In this document: one piece after another, positions 8,713 through 17,003 of the stretch | Layout: each line of letters begins with the position of its first letter | Position numbering within the stretch: position 1 is the stretch's first letter | Source: Gordoniibacillus kamchatkensis | Lineage (GTDB): Bacteria; Bacillota; Bacilli; Paenibacillales; NBRC-103111 | Reading direction: 5' to 3' | Length of the DNA stretch: 64,000 bases | Assembly (NCBI RefSeq): GCF_000829455.1 | Contig: NZ_JXAK01000001.1 | Coordinates: 186,001-250,000 of the forward strand | Notes under the pieces: generated by a model | Database searches by the model: none | What the model saw: the letters and a program-made list of their open reading frames with translations, nothing else | Told to the model about the DNA's origin: nothing | Program-made: the position numbers and the translations under genes

Positions 8713-8727
8713 GTGTAATTTTTACGA
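8713..8727 (-). promoter_or_regulatory. Candidate Zur box before the CobW-like gene
   Basis: Read on the minus strand, TCGTAAAAATTACAC matches the Bacillus Zur box (TCGTAATNATTACGA) at about 11 of 14 defined positions. It lies 17-31 bases upstream of the CobW-like ATG, as expected for a zinc-repressed YciC-type gene, and the Zur-like gene is the immediate neighbour. Confidence 0.5.
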
Positions 8728-8767
8728 TTATGGACGAATGAAAAACCGAGCTCGGCTCGGCCCGTTA

Positions 8768-9220
8768 TTACGTCGGTTGCTTTGTTTCCTTACGGCGCTT
8801 CGCGGCGCATTCGGGACAATACCCGTACACCTCGAAACGGTGGTGCATCACTTCGTAATTACCAGGCAGCTCCGACAAATTCGGCATCGGGCAGTAGTCA
8901 AACGTGACGGTCTTCTCGCAGTTCATGCAAATCAGATGGTGATGGTGATGAGTCAGGCAGCTCGCGCGAAACTTAAGTCCGTCGTTAAAATAAAACTGCT
9001 CGAATACGCCCGCTTCGCTCAGCTGCCGGAGATTGCGGTATATGGTGTCGAAACTGATCCCCGGATATTTTTGCCGCATATGCTCATAAACGTCTTTCGG
9101 CGATAAGTATCCTTCGGTTTCAGCGAACAAAGCGGCCATCATTTTGCGCTGTTCGGTTATTCTCCAGCCTTTGCTCGCCATCCCCTTAATAATGCGTTCC
9201 ACCGTGTTCGTATTTGCCAT
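8768..9220 (-). CDS. zur: Fur-family regulator, Zur-like
   Basis: 150-aa metal-responsive repressor. The N-terminal winged helix (residues ~10-85, with [12 protein letters not shown] as recognition helix) is followed by the regulatory-site His cluster ([13 protein letters not shown]) and two CxxC pairs (CMNC and CPEC) for the structural zinc. Fur, Zur and PerR share this fold; Zur is preferred because of the adjacent YciC/CobW-like GTPase with a Zur-like box and YcgQ. The start follows GAGGAAG. It lies upstream of the GTPase on the same strand, with 71 bases between them holding that box. Confidence 0.8.
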   Translation of the reverse strand: MANTNTVERIIKGMASKGWRITEQRKMMAALFAETEGYLSPKDVYEHMRQKYPGISFDTIYRNLRQLSEAGVFEQFYFNDGLKFRASCLTHHHHHLICMNCEKTVTFDYCPMPNLSELPGNYEVMHHRFEVYGYCPECAAKRRKETKQPT

Positions 9221-9574
9221 TTTTGCTTCCTCCGCACAATAGTCGCTATGCTTCCATAGTGCAGCATTACGTTGCGGGAGTCAAGCAATCGAATCGCAGC
9301 GCTGATATCGCTCGCGAATGGCGCCTGTTAATAAATAATAAAAATTACGAATAAAAGCGGCAAGTCGTCCCTGTCGTCTGCATAAGATGAACATGGAGGT
9401 GACATAAACCTGTCTATTCCCGCGGCTATCGGGCATGGCGCCCTGCATTCGCTTGAACCCGGCCTGGCATGCGATGAGGGAACGGCGCAGGCCGCGCCAA
9501 TTGGAGATAGCTGTGCCGGTATGGCAGAAGGCTTGAGCTTCCGCCATGGGCAGTCGAAACGATGCGGTTCCCCT
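9221..9574. other. Intergenic region without a recognisable gene
   Basis: Between zur and the mobile element at 9575. The open frames here lack a ribosome binding site and resemble nothing known. The zur promoter should lie in 9221-9290, but no clear Zur box was found there. Confidence 0.5.
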
Positions 9575-9748
9575 CAGACTGCCCGAGAAAGTATGGCTGC
9601 GCTGCGGACCTAAGAATGTGGATCTCCGGCTTCCTTGAACTCGTGTTCCCTCGAATTTGTAAACATGGTGGGAACACGAGTTCAAAAGTTTACGCTTCGC
9701 TCCATGGCCCAAATTCCCATCCTTCGCTCCGCCTTTCCCCGGCACCTG
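9575..9748. mobile_element. Non-autonomous inverted-repeat element (MITE-like), copy 1, 174 bp
   Basis: The left end CAGACTGCCCGAGAAAG (9575-9591) and the right end CTTTCCCCGGCACCTG (9733-9748) form imperfect terminal inverted repeats. Inside is a perfect 16-bp inverted repeat, TTGAACTCGTGTTCCC (9635-9650) against 9670-9685, around a 19-base loop. Reversed, both flanks of the element match the 72-bp element at 14172-14243. No target duplication is recognisable here. There is no transposase gene, so mobility would need one in trans. Confidence 0.7.
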
Positions 9749-9866
9749 AGTTTCTCTCCTGTTAAGCAAAATATTCATCTTTCTTTAAGGATCAGAGCCT
9801 ATAATTAATATCACACCTTGCCTAGCGGAAGGTTATATTGTTCTGTACTTATTGGGAGGATAGGGA

Positions 9867-11114
9867 ATGAAGAAAGTGGCAGTCATCATCGTTATACTCG
9901 CAGTTTTATCAGGTCAAGCAGGAGTCGCTTATGGAGAAGACAAGCCGCCGGCTATTTATAGCGGAACGGGTGTTGTCATCGACAGTTCGACAGGCGAGAT
10001 TCTTTATCAAAAAAACAAAGATGAACAAGCGTACCCTGCCAGCTTAACCAAACTGATGACCGCCATCCTTCTGGAAGAACACGCCGCGGACGGAGAGTGG
10101 ATGACAGCAAGCAAAAAGGCGACGCTGCAAGAAGCCAGCAATTCTGTATTTAATTTAAAAGTCGGCGAGAAGATGCAGAAAGAAGAGGCCTTGAAGGCAT
10201 TACTGGTCATCTCGGCCAATGACGTGGCCATGATGATTGCCGAGCATATCGGAGGCGATGAGGCCGCTTTTGCCGCAATGATGAATGAAAGGGCGGCATC
10301 GATCGGAATGAAGCATACCCACTTCGTCACCCCTAACGGCCTGCACGATCCCCAGCATTATACTACCGCCTACGATCTGGCCCTGCTTGCCAAAGAGGCC
10401 ATGAAATACCCTGCCATTATGGAAGCTATGGGAACCGAGCGGACCGAAGTGAAGACGGACCAGCGGCAGGTGCTGATCAAAGATCGGGCTCTCATTTTTC
10501 AAAATCCGCTGGCTTTGGGCGGAAAAACGGGCTTTACCGACCAGGCGCATAATACGTTAATCGAATATATGAAAAAAGACAATAAAACGGTAATTGCGGT
10601 TGTTTTGAAATCAACGCGTCAAAAAGAATATCCGGATGTACAAACAATAGGCAATTACGGACTCGACCATATCGATGTAGAGCGAACGTTTCAAAAAGGA
10701 GAACGCGTTGCCGAAACGACCTTTTATGGCGCTGCCGTTCAAGGTGTGCTTGGCGATTCCTTCGTGTTGACGAAACCGAAAAACAAAGCCGCCGATTTTA
10801 CGTACATTCCTGTTTTCACGCCATGGCAAAGCGGGCAAACGGCAATCAAAGCCGGTGAGGTGATCGGCGCTTATCAAATTAAGAAAAGCGGAGAGCTCCT
10901 GGCGCAAATCCCTATTGTCTCCGCCACGGAAGTCGTCCGTGCCGAACCTACCGCTATCGTCAATGACAAAGCCACGCGCCGAACCTCATCAAGTTGGCCG
11001 TATTGGGCAGGCGCCGGCATATTGATAATGGTTTACGGCGCATTCCGCCTCATCAAAAAGAGAAGACAACGAAAGCCGGTTTCGACGTTCTCCCATAAAG
11101 AATATGACGCCTGA
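9867..11114 (+). CDS. D-alanyl-D-alanine carboxypeptidase (DacF-like)
   Basis: 415-aa low-molecular-weight penicillin-binding protein that trims the terminal D-Ala of peptidoglycan stems outside the membrane. It has an N-terminal signal peptide (KKVAVIIVILAVLSG), the active-site SxxK in ASLTKLM (near residue 60), the SxN triad in SANDVAMM and KTG in GGKTGFT. A PBP5-type C-terminal domain follows, then a C-terminal transmembrane anchor (WAGAGILIMVYGAFRLI) with a basic tail, as in DacF/DacA proteins. GGGAGGA lies 7 bases before the ATG. It converges on copA with 30 bases between, where a short GCGCCTGA hairpin sits. Which sporulation or vegetative paralogue this is cannot be decided. Confidence 0.9.
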   Translation: MKKVAVIIVILAVLSGQAGVAYGEDKPPAIYSGTGVVIDSSTGEILYQKNKDEQAYPASLTKLMTAILLEEHAADGEWMTASKKATLQEASNSVFNLKVGEKMQKEEALKALLVISANDVAMMIAEHIGGDEAAFAAMMNERAASIGMKHTHFVTPNGLHDPQHYTTAYDLALLAKEAMKYPAIMEAMGTERTEVKTDQRQVLIKDRALIFQNPLALGGKTGFTDQAHNTLIEYMKKDNKTVIAVVLKSTRQKEYPDVQTIGNYGLDHIDVERTFQKGERVAETTFYGAAVQGVLGDSFVLTKPKNKAADFTYIPVFTPWQSGQTAIKAGEVIGAYQIKKSGELLAQIPIVSATEVVRAEPTAIVNDKATRRTSSSWPYWAGAGILIMVYGAFRLIKKRRQRKPVSTFSHKEYDA

Positions 11115-11144
11115 AATCAGGCGCCATTGCTTCGCTTGCGCGAG

Positions 11145-13379
11145 TTACAGCTTGACCCGCTGCAACCGCAGCGCGTTCAGTACAACCGATACCGAGCTGA
11201 GCGCCATGGCGGCTCCCGCTACCCACGGGGCGAGCAGTCCGACGGCTGCGACCGGGATGCCGAGCGTATTGTAGCCCAGCGCCCAGAACAGATTTTGCTT
11301 GATGTTGGCCATCGTTTTGCGGCTCATGAAAATGGCTTCGGCGATACTCGTCAGCTCGCCGCGCATCAGCGTCACGTCCGCGGCTTCCATGGCAATATCC
11401 GTCCCTGTGCCGATCGCAATTCCGACATCCGCGGTGGCCAGCGCCGGCGCATCGTTGATGCCGTCGCCCACCATCGCCACGATTTTGCCTTCGGCTTGCA
11501 GCTTCTTCACTTCTTCGGCCTTGCCTTCCGGCAGCACTTCGGCCAGCACGCGGTCGATCCCGACTTGGCTCGCGATCGCTTGCGCTGTCCGCATGTTGTC
11601 GCCCGTAATCATAATAACTTCGATGCCCATCTGTTTCAGCTTTGCGACCGCTGCCTTCGATGTTTCCTTGATCGTATCGGCAACCGCAACGATGCCGGCG
11701 TACCGGCGGTCGATCGCCGCCAGCATGGCCGTTTTTCCTTCGGTCTCCAGCCGCTCCATCGCATCTCCGGCTTCGCCGAACGGGATGTTTTCGCGCTGCA
11801 GCAGCTTCCGGGTACCGACGAGCACTTCCTTGCCTTCCACAACGGCCCGAATGCCGTAGCCGGGGATCGCTTCGAATTGCTCCGCTGCCGTCAGCGCGAT
11901 GCCTTTGCCGGCAATGCCCGCCACGATCGCTTCCGCGAGCGGGTGCTCGGACTGCTTTTCGGCCGAGCCGATAAGGCGAAGCGCTTCGGCTTCGTCTACG
12001 CCTGCAAGGAGAACGTCCGTCAATTCCGGCTTTCCTTTCGTCACCGTACCCGTTTTATCGAGCACGATCGTCTGCACCTTCTGCATCGATTCCAGGTGCT
12101 CGCCGCCTTTGAACAGGATGCCGAATTCCGCCGCGCGGCCCGATCCGGCCATAATCGATGTCGGGGTAGCGAGGCCAAGCGCACACGGGCAAGCGATGAC
12201 GAGCACGGCAATCGCCTTTTCCAGCGCGGCGGCGAATTCGCCGGGAGTTACCCAAATGAACCAAACGAGGAACGTTACGAGCGCGATCCCGACGACGATC
12301 GGCACGAATATGCCGGAGATGACATCGGCGATGCGCTGGATCGGCGCTTTCGAGCCTTGCGCTTCCTCCACCACTTTAATGATTTGCGCCAGAGCCGTTT
12401 CTTTGCCGACGCGGGTAGCTTTGATTTTCAGGCTGCCGTTTTTGTTCACCGTCGCTCCGATGACGGGATCGCCGGCCTTTTTCTCGACCGGAATGCTTTC
12501 GCCGGTCAGCATCGATTCGTCGACAGCCGACGTTCCTTCCGCCACTTCGCCGTCAACCGGGATTTTGTCGCCCGGTCTGACAAGAACAATGTCGCCGATG
12601 ATCACTTCATCGACTGCGACGGTCATCTCTTGGCCGTCCCGGATCACAAGCGCCGTTTTGGCTTGCAGGCCCATCAGCTTCTTGATCGCTTCCGAAGTAC
12701 GCCCTTTGGCCAAAGCTTCGAACAATTTCCCTAAAATAATCAAAGTGATCAGAATCGCGCTTGTTTCGTAGTACATGTCCGGCGCATGGCGGTGAGCATC
12801 TGTCGCTGCCGCCCACTGAATCGTTAAATACAAGCTGTAGAAATACGCGGCGGATGTGCCGAGCGCAACGAGCACGTCCATGTTGGCGCTTTTGTTCCGG
12901 AGCGCCTTATAGGCTCCTGCATAAAACTGGCGGCCGATAATAAACTGCACCGGAGTGGCGAGGGCGAGCTGAACCCACGGGTTCATCAAAAACTCCGGCA
13001 AATAAATCCACGACGTAAACGAAAAGTGGCTGACCATCGCCCACAGCAAAGGCAGCGAAAGAACGGCGGAAACGGCCAGCTGCAGCTTTTTATGGCGGAT
13101 TTCCCGCTCCTTATAGTCGCCCGCCGCCGCTTCCTCTTCCTTGCGAATGGCTTGGTAGCCGAGCGCTTCGATTTTTTGCTCCATGGCGGCGACGTTGATC
13201 TGAGCCGGGTTATAGGTAACGGATGCTTTCTCCAGTGCAAAATTGACGTTGGCAGCGGACACGCCTTGCAATTTCTTCAAGCCCTTTTCTATGCGGTTCG
13301 CGCAAGCCGCGCACGTCATGCCGGCGATTTGCAGCGTCGTTTGTTGCTGCTCCAGATGTTGTTCCAATTGTTTTTCCAT
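11145..13379 (-). CDS. copA: Copper-exporting P1B-type ATPase CopA
   Basis: 744 aa; exports Cu(I) across the membrane using ATP. One N-terminal heavy-metal domain with [15 protein letters not shown] is followed by eight predicted transmembrane helices, the CPC ion-path motif ([15 protein letters not shown]), the phosphorylation motif DKTGT near residue 437 and the hinge [14 protein letters not shown]. subtilis CopA has two N-terminal metal domains; this one has one. GAGGGG precedes the ATG. It is the last gene of the csoR-copZ-copA set and has its own CsoR box at 13399-13415, so it can be derepressed by copper directly. Confidence 0.95.
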   Translation of the reverse strand: MEKQLEQHLEQQQTTLQIAGMTCAACANRIEKGLKKLQGVSAANVNFALEKASVTYNPAQINVAAMEQKIEALGYQAIRKEEEAAAGDYKEREIRHKKLQLAVSAVLSLPLLWAMVSHFSFTSWIYLPEFLMNPWVQLALATPVQFIIGRQFYAGAYKALRNKSANMDVLVALGTSAAYFYSLYLTIQWAAATDAHRHAPDMYYETSAILITLIILGKLFEALAKGRTSEAIKKLMGLQAKTALVIRDGQEMTVAVDEVIIGDIVLVRPGDKIPVDGEVAEGTSAVDESMLTGESIPVEKKAGDPVIGATVNKNGSLKIKATRVGKETALAQIIKVVEEAQGSKAPIQRIADVISGIFVPIVVGIALVTFLVWFIWVTPGEFAAALEKAIAVLVIACPCALGLATPTSIMAGSGRAAEFGILFKGGEHLESMQKVQTIVLDKTGTVTKGKPELTDVLLAGVDEAEALRLIGSAEKQSEHPLAEAIVAGIAGKGIALTAAEQFEAIPGYGIRAVVEGKEVLVGTRKLLQRENIPFGEAGDAMERLETEGKTAMLAAIDRRYAGIVAVADTIKETSKAAVAKLKQMGIEVIMITGDNMRTAQAIASQVGIDRVLAEVLPEGKAEEVKKLQAEGKIVAMVGDGINDAPALATADVGIAIGTGTDIAMEAADVTLMRGELTSIAEAIFMSRKTMANIKQNLFWALGYNTLGIPVAAVGLLAPWVAGAAMALSSVSVVLNALRLQRVKL

Positions 13380-13398
13380 CGTTGATCCCCTCGATCAT

Positions 13399-13415
13399 AT
13401 ACCTCATGGGGGTAT
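13399..13415. promoter_or_regulatory. CsoR operator upstream of copA
   Basis: ATACCTCATGGGGGTAT is a near-palindrome matching the known CsoR site form ATACCCTATGGGGGTAT with two differences. It lies 20 bases upstream of the copA start, between copA and copZ. Confidence 0.75.
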
Positions 13416-13472
13416 ATAGAATTGAAAAAAAAGAGCGGTGATGCGGAGAAGCCGCACATGGCGGCTCGGGCT

Positions 13473-13676
13473 TTACTTCACGACATCGTAGCCTTGCTCT
13501 TCAATTGCTTCTTTGATGGCATCGAGCGACACTTTGGACTCGTCGAATTGCACCGTCACCGAGCCCGCGCTCAAATCCACTTTGCCGGAAGCACCAACTT
13601 GTTTGACGGCGCCTTCCACCGAATTGACGCAATGTCCGCAAGACATCCCTTCCACTTTCAACGTTACTGTTTGCAT
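13473..13676 (-). CDS. copZ: Copper chaperone CopZ
   Basis: 67-aa single heavy-metal-associated domain protein. GMSCGHCVNSVEGA carries the Cu(I)-binding CxxC, and the sequence spans one beta-alpha-beta-beta-alpha-beta unit and nothing else. AAGGAGAG precedes the ATG. It delivers Cu(I) to CopA and lies between csoR and copA on the same strand. The family also includes MerP-like proteins, but the CsoR/CopA neighbours settle the assignment. Confidence 0.93.
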   Translation of the reverse strand: MQTVTLKVEGMSCGHCVNSVEGAVKQVGASGKVDLSAGSVTVQFDESKVSLDAIKEAIEEQGYDVVK

Positions 13677-13692
13677 ATTTCATCTCTCCTTA

Positions 13693-14025
13693 TCATTTGA
13701 TTAATTTGTTCATCGTAATCATAAGCTCTTTGACGACTTCGTTATCGCCTTCCTGAATGCGCTCAATGACGCAGCTGTTCAGGTGGTGCTCGAGCAACAT
13801 TTTCCCGACGCTGTTAAGTGCCGATTGAATGGCGGCGATTTGGTTGAGCACATCGTCGCAATACGTATCTTTTTCAATCATCGCCTTAACGCCGCGTATT
13901 TGTCCTTCGATGCGATTTAGCCGCGCCGTGAGGTTGCTCTTCGTTTTCTCGGAATGATGGCTTTTGCGTTCGCTGCCGGTATGGCAGTGTTCTTCGTGAA
14001 GCTGGGCTGCATCATGCAGTTCCAT
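13693..14025 (-). CDS. csoR: Copper-sensing repressor CsoR
   Basis: About 110 aa, DUF156/CsoR family, an all-helical tetrameric repressor released from DNA by Cu(I). The metal ligands are visible: Cys in DTYCDDV, then His and Cys in EHHLNSCV (the C-H-C set). The N-terminal extension is His/Cys-rich (EEHCHTGSERKSHH). ATG 14025 is preferred to 14031 because AAGGAGGTC lies 8 bases from it. A textbook CsoR box lies 32 bases upstream, so it autoregulates and controls copZ and copA. Confidence 0.93.
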   Translation of the reverse strand: MELHDAAQLHEEHCHTGSERKSHHSEKTKSNLTARLNRIEGQIRGVKAMIEKDTYCDDVLNQIAAIQSALNSVGKMLLEHHLNSCVIERIQEGDNEVVKELMITMNKLIK

Positions 14026-14056
14026 TTGCATGACCTCCTTGCATTATCAATATACC

Positions 14057-14073
14057 ATACCCCCATAGGGTAT
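14057..14073. promoter_or_regulatory. CsoR operator upstream of csoR
   Basis: ATACCCCCATAGGGTAT is, on the minus strand, ATACCCTATGGGGGTAT, the characteristic GC-rich CsoR pseudo-palindrome. It lies 32 bases upstream of the csoR start. Confidence 0.85.
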
Positions 14074-14171
14074 ATCAAGCGGTTTGTTAAAATTTTTCTC
14101 CCGTCCTATCCTGGACATATTTGTAGTATCATCCTTTTGGAATTAAATGCTATAATTTATTATAAGCATTC

Positions 14172-14243
14172 CAGGTTGCCCGGGAAAGGCGGAGACCCAC
14201 ATTCTTAAGTCCGCAGCGCAGCCATACTTTCTCGGGCAGCCTG
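14172..14243. mobile_element. MITE-like element, copy 2, 72 bp with 8-bp target duplication
   Basis: The ends CAGGTTGCCCGGGAAAG (14172-14188) and, reversed, CAGGCTGCCCGAGAAAG (14227-14243) agree at 15 of 17 positions. The element is flanked by direct repeats AAGCATTC at 14164-14171 and 14244-14251, an 8-bp target site duplication. It is an internally deleted relative of copy 1: the left 23 bases and right ~50 bases match copy 1 in reverse, and about 100 internal bases are missing between two CGGAG sequences. It sits 29 bases upstream of the hydroxylase start codon. Confidence 0.8.
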
Positions 14244-14271
14244 AAGCATTCACTATTTGAGGTGACCCGCT

Positions 14272-14862
14272 ATGCAATATGTGCGTGAATTTTGTTCCCA
14301 CCGTCTCATTATATTTTTATTGGCGCTGTTTTTGGTTAGCGGAACGATCGTAGTTTTCGGCGAAGGCGCTCCCTCTAGCTGGATTGCTTTTGTATGCGGC
14401 ATCGTTTTGGTCGTTTTAACGGAATATTTGGTTCATCGCTTTATTTTGCACGAATTTCCGAAGCTGATTCCCGCCATGTATAAAGGGCACGAAGCCCACC
14501 ATCAGCATCCGACGGATACCGAGCATCTTTTTGGGCCGGTGCGCTACGACCTCGTATCTTACGTCATTATTTTTGTTTTGCTATGGCTGCTCGGCGGCAG
14601 CCTTCATCTGGCAGCCAGCCTCGTATTCGGCGCCGTCGTTTGCCAGCTGTTTTATCAGTGGAAGCATTTCATATCCCACCGTCCGATCGTGCCGCTCACT
14701 CCGTGGGGAAGATGGATGAAAAAGAAGCATTTGCTCCACCATCATCTGGACGACCACGCCTGGTACGGAGTGTCCAACCCTGTCATGGACGTCCTCCTCG
14801 GCACGAACAAACCCGATACAACGCGCAAACCGGCGAACCGCCATAACCATACCAGCGTATGA
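14272..14862 (+). CDS. Fatty acid hydroxylase / sterol desaturase superfamily membrane protein
   Basis: 196-aa integral membrane protein with four predicted helices (residues ~10-28, 35-52, 90-108, 112-128). It has the histidine clusters of the di-iron hydroxylase superfamily: HRFILH, GHEAHHQH, HFISHRP and KKHLLHHHLDDHAWYG. Members insert hydroxyl groups or double bonds in lipids, but the substrate here is unknown. GAGGTG lies 7 bases before the ATG. The MITE inserted just upstream separates it from its original promoter region and could affect expression. It ends in a bidirectional terminator shared with the CopC-CopD gene. Confidence 0.85.
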   Translation: MQYVREFCSHRLIIFLLALFLVSGTIVVFGEGAPSSWIAFVCGIVLVVLTEYLVHRFILHEFPKLIPAMYKGHEAHHQHPTDTEHLFGPVRYDLVSYVIIFVLLWLLGGSLHLAASLVFGAVVCQLFYQWKHFISHRPIVPLTPWGRWMKKKHLLHHHLDDHAWYGVSNPVMDVLLGTNKPDTTRKPANRHNHTSV

Positions 14863-14863
14863 G

Positions 14864-14902
14864 ACAAAGACCAGCGGGCTTAGCTCCGCTGGTCTTCTTT
14901 GT
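14864..14902. terminator. Bidirectional terminator between hydroxylase and CopC-CopD genes
   Basis: AAGACCAGCGG (14867-14877) pairs with CCGCTGGTCTT (14886-14896) over an 8-base loop. T-rich sequence follows on the plus side and T-rich sequence (TTTGTCTC) on the minus side. Confidence 0.75.
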
Positions 14903-16770
14903 TAATGCCTCTCTACGCCCGGGACGCGTATCTCGAACGGAAACGCGGCTATGCTTCCATCCTCCTTCGCTGCCGTTACTTCCATGTAAATCGTTCCCGG
15001 CGAGTGAAGGACGGTTCCCGTCAAGCCATATTCCCCGTTCCCGAGCGAAAAGGCCGTATCTTCTTTCCGCTCGTTGGGCGGCATGGACAGCGCAATGCGC
15101 ACCCGTGTAAAGTCTCCCCGATCAAACCGGATGCGGATGTCGTTCGTGCCGGTTTGAAGCGGCGTTATGCTCGCCGATGCCCGAACCCCGTCGGCAATAA
15201 CCGTTTTCGGCACAATGCCCTGCTCCGCTTCGCGCGGCGACTGATCGACGGCAACCGCCGCCGCGGCGAGGGCGATCCAGCCCGCCAAAAGCTCGATTCG
15301 CAAGTTTCGCACAAACCTGGCGGCCAGCGCCGCCAACCTCGCCAGATGCCTTCGCTGCCAATAGCCGAGGGCTGCAATCCCAAGCAAGCTCACTCCCTTG
15401 ACGATGACCATTTTACCCCAGTTGCTTGCGCAAAAGCTTTCCAGCGTAAACGCCGGCACATATTTGAGCGTCATCCAAACGCCCGATGCAGCTACAACAA
15501 TGACGCTGGCAAAGGCCCACTTGCTGAAGCTTGCCCCCGCTCGGCGCAGCCAGCTTTCGGCCTCATCTTGCGGAGCCATAAGGAGAAGCGCGGCAATGCC
15601 GCCGCACCAAATAGCTGCCGCAAAGATATGCAGCGTGCCGAGCGCGATGCCAACGTAACCGCCGTATACCGGCGAAACCGAGTGCCCCGTGAACGCCCAT
15701 GCCGCTGCAGCCAGCAGTAGCAAGACGAGCCTGGTCTTGCCGGCAAACAGCCAGAATCCGGCCGACAACAGCGCCATTTGCAGCAGCGGCACCCAAAAAA
15801 ACGGGAAGGAAATCAATTCGCTCAGCCGCACAGCTTCATGCTCGGTTCGCGATAGCCATAGGTCTACTGCAAACCCCAGTATCGCAGTTGCGAATAACAG
15901 ATAACTCGCTTTTCTTATCCGTCCTGAATCGCCTGTTCCTCTTGCAATCACAACTTGAAAAAAAGCTATGCCTGCCAGCATAAGCAGACCTGCATAGGAA
16001 AGCCAATGGCCAAGCGCCTGCAGCTTGTTTACGGAAAGCAGATGATCCGCCGGAATGGAGTTCCCGGTCTGTATCGGCGTATACGCTCCCACGGCGAAAT
16101 AATAAACGTCGGGTTTCTCCTGGTGTCCGATCCCGGCGTACACATGAACGGAATACGTGCCCGGATGCAGCGTCTCTTTCACTTTCACTATATGATGCTT
16201 GGAATCGGCAGGATCTATCGCTGGCTCTTCCAGCGGCACTCCTTTTCCCTTGTCGTCAAAGACGCCGAACGCTGTAATTTTGGCCTCTTCCGTATACCAC
16301 AAGTGAAGCTCGGCCGGCGAAGAAGAGGCAATTTCCCCGTCGGAGGGGCTCATCCGCGCAAGCTGAAGGTTGTCGAATCGTTCCTCCGGCGAAGGATTCG
16401 GATTTTTGACCTCGAATTGGAAGCTGCTTTTAAGCGGATGGCTGTCGATACTGATCACGCTGACGGTGACGGTATATTTTCCGGAAGGAAGCGGCTTTTT
16501 GAGCTTGGACATGACATGCTGACGGTCGCCGGGGGCGAACTCGGGAGGCTCAAGCAGAACGTCGGCCTTCTTATTGCCGGCAACCGTAATGGAGTCTTTA
16601 TAAATGTCGACATAGTCGCCGAACCACACTTCGATCGCCTGCGGGGATTGGTTCATAACTTCTCCCGAGCTTGGCGACGTCTTTTCGATCGACGAATGGC
16701 CATAAGCCGCCTGCGGCAAAGCGGTCATGGCGAGAAGGCATATGATGACGAACAATCTAGAAATGCGCAT
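14902..16770 (-). CDS. CopC-CopD fusion protein, YcnJ-like copper protein
   Basis: 622 aa. Signal peptide (RLFVIICLLAMTALPQAAYG) directly followed by mature His-1 (HSSIEKTSPSSGEV), the CopC copper ligand position. A second CopC-like repeat begins near residue 130 (RMSPSDGEIASSSP, ELHLWYTEE). About eight transmembrane helices of the CopD type follow (residues ~250-500), then a C-terminal extracellular domain like the one in YcnJ. YcnJ is involved in copper acquisition in B. subtilis, whereas CopC/CopD in Gram-negatives is linked to resistance; direction cannot be read from sequence. AGAGAGG precedes the ATG. No CsoR box is evident, so it is probably not in the csoR regulon. Confidence 0.85.
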   Translation of the reverse strand: MRISRLFVIICLLAMTALPQAAYGHSSIEKTSPSSGEVMNQSPQAIEVWFGDYVDIYKDSITVAGNKKADVLLEPPEFAPGDRQHVMSKLKKPLPSGKYTVTVSVISIDSHPLKSSFQFEVKNPNPSPEERFDNLQLARMSPSDGEIASSSPAELHLWYTEEAKITAFGVFDDKGKGVPLEEPAIDPADSKHHIVKVKETLHPGTYSVHVYAGIGHQEKPDVYYFAVGAYTPIQTGNSIPADHLLSVNKLQALGHWLSYAGLLMLAGIAFFQVVIARGTGDSGRIRKASYLLFATAILGFAVDLWLSRTEHEAVRLSELISFPFFWVPLLQMALLSAGFWLFAGKTRLVLLLLAAAAWAFTGHSVSPVYGGYVGIALGTLHIFAAAIWCGGIAALLLMAPQDEAESWLRRAGASFSKWAFASVIVVAASGVWMTLKYVPAFTLESFCASNWGKMVIVKGVSLLGIAALGYWQRRHLARLAALAARFVRNLRIELLAGWIALAAAAVAVDQSPREAEQGIVPKTVIADGVRASASITPLQTGTNDIRIRFDRGDFTRVRIALSMPPNERKEDTAFSLGNGEYGLTGTVLHSPGTIYMEVTAAKEDGSIAAFPFEIRVPGVERH

Positions 16771-17003
16771 GATTTCCTCTCTTTCATACTGCTGGCAAAG
16801 GTCTATTTTATAGTACTAGAAATCATGCAGCGGCACATGACTCAAGCGGGCCATTCCGGGCATGCGGAATCGACCGTCGAATCCGGCCAAATTCAAGCTT
16901 GTTTCGCTTCGGTTTGCAGCCGTTTTCGTGAACGCCGGCAACCGTTGGCGATGTAAAATATAGACCTGCAACCGTCTTTAATTTATTGGAGGTGTACGAA
17001 AGA

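Noticed and set aside
9281-9778. Open frame running through the MITE-like element
   Set aside because: It crosses the inverted repeats and has no coding pattern; the DNA structure explains the sequence better.
11127-12734. 535-codon open frame antisense to copA
   Set aside because: Shadow of copA; no family pattern and no start signal.
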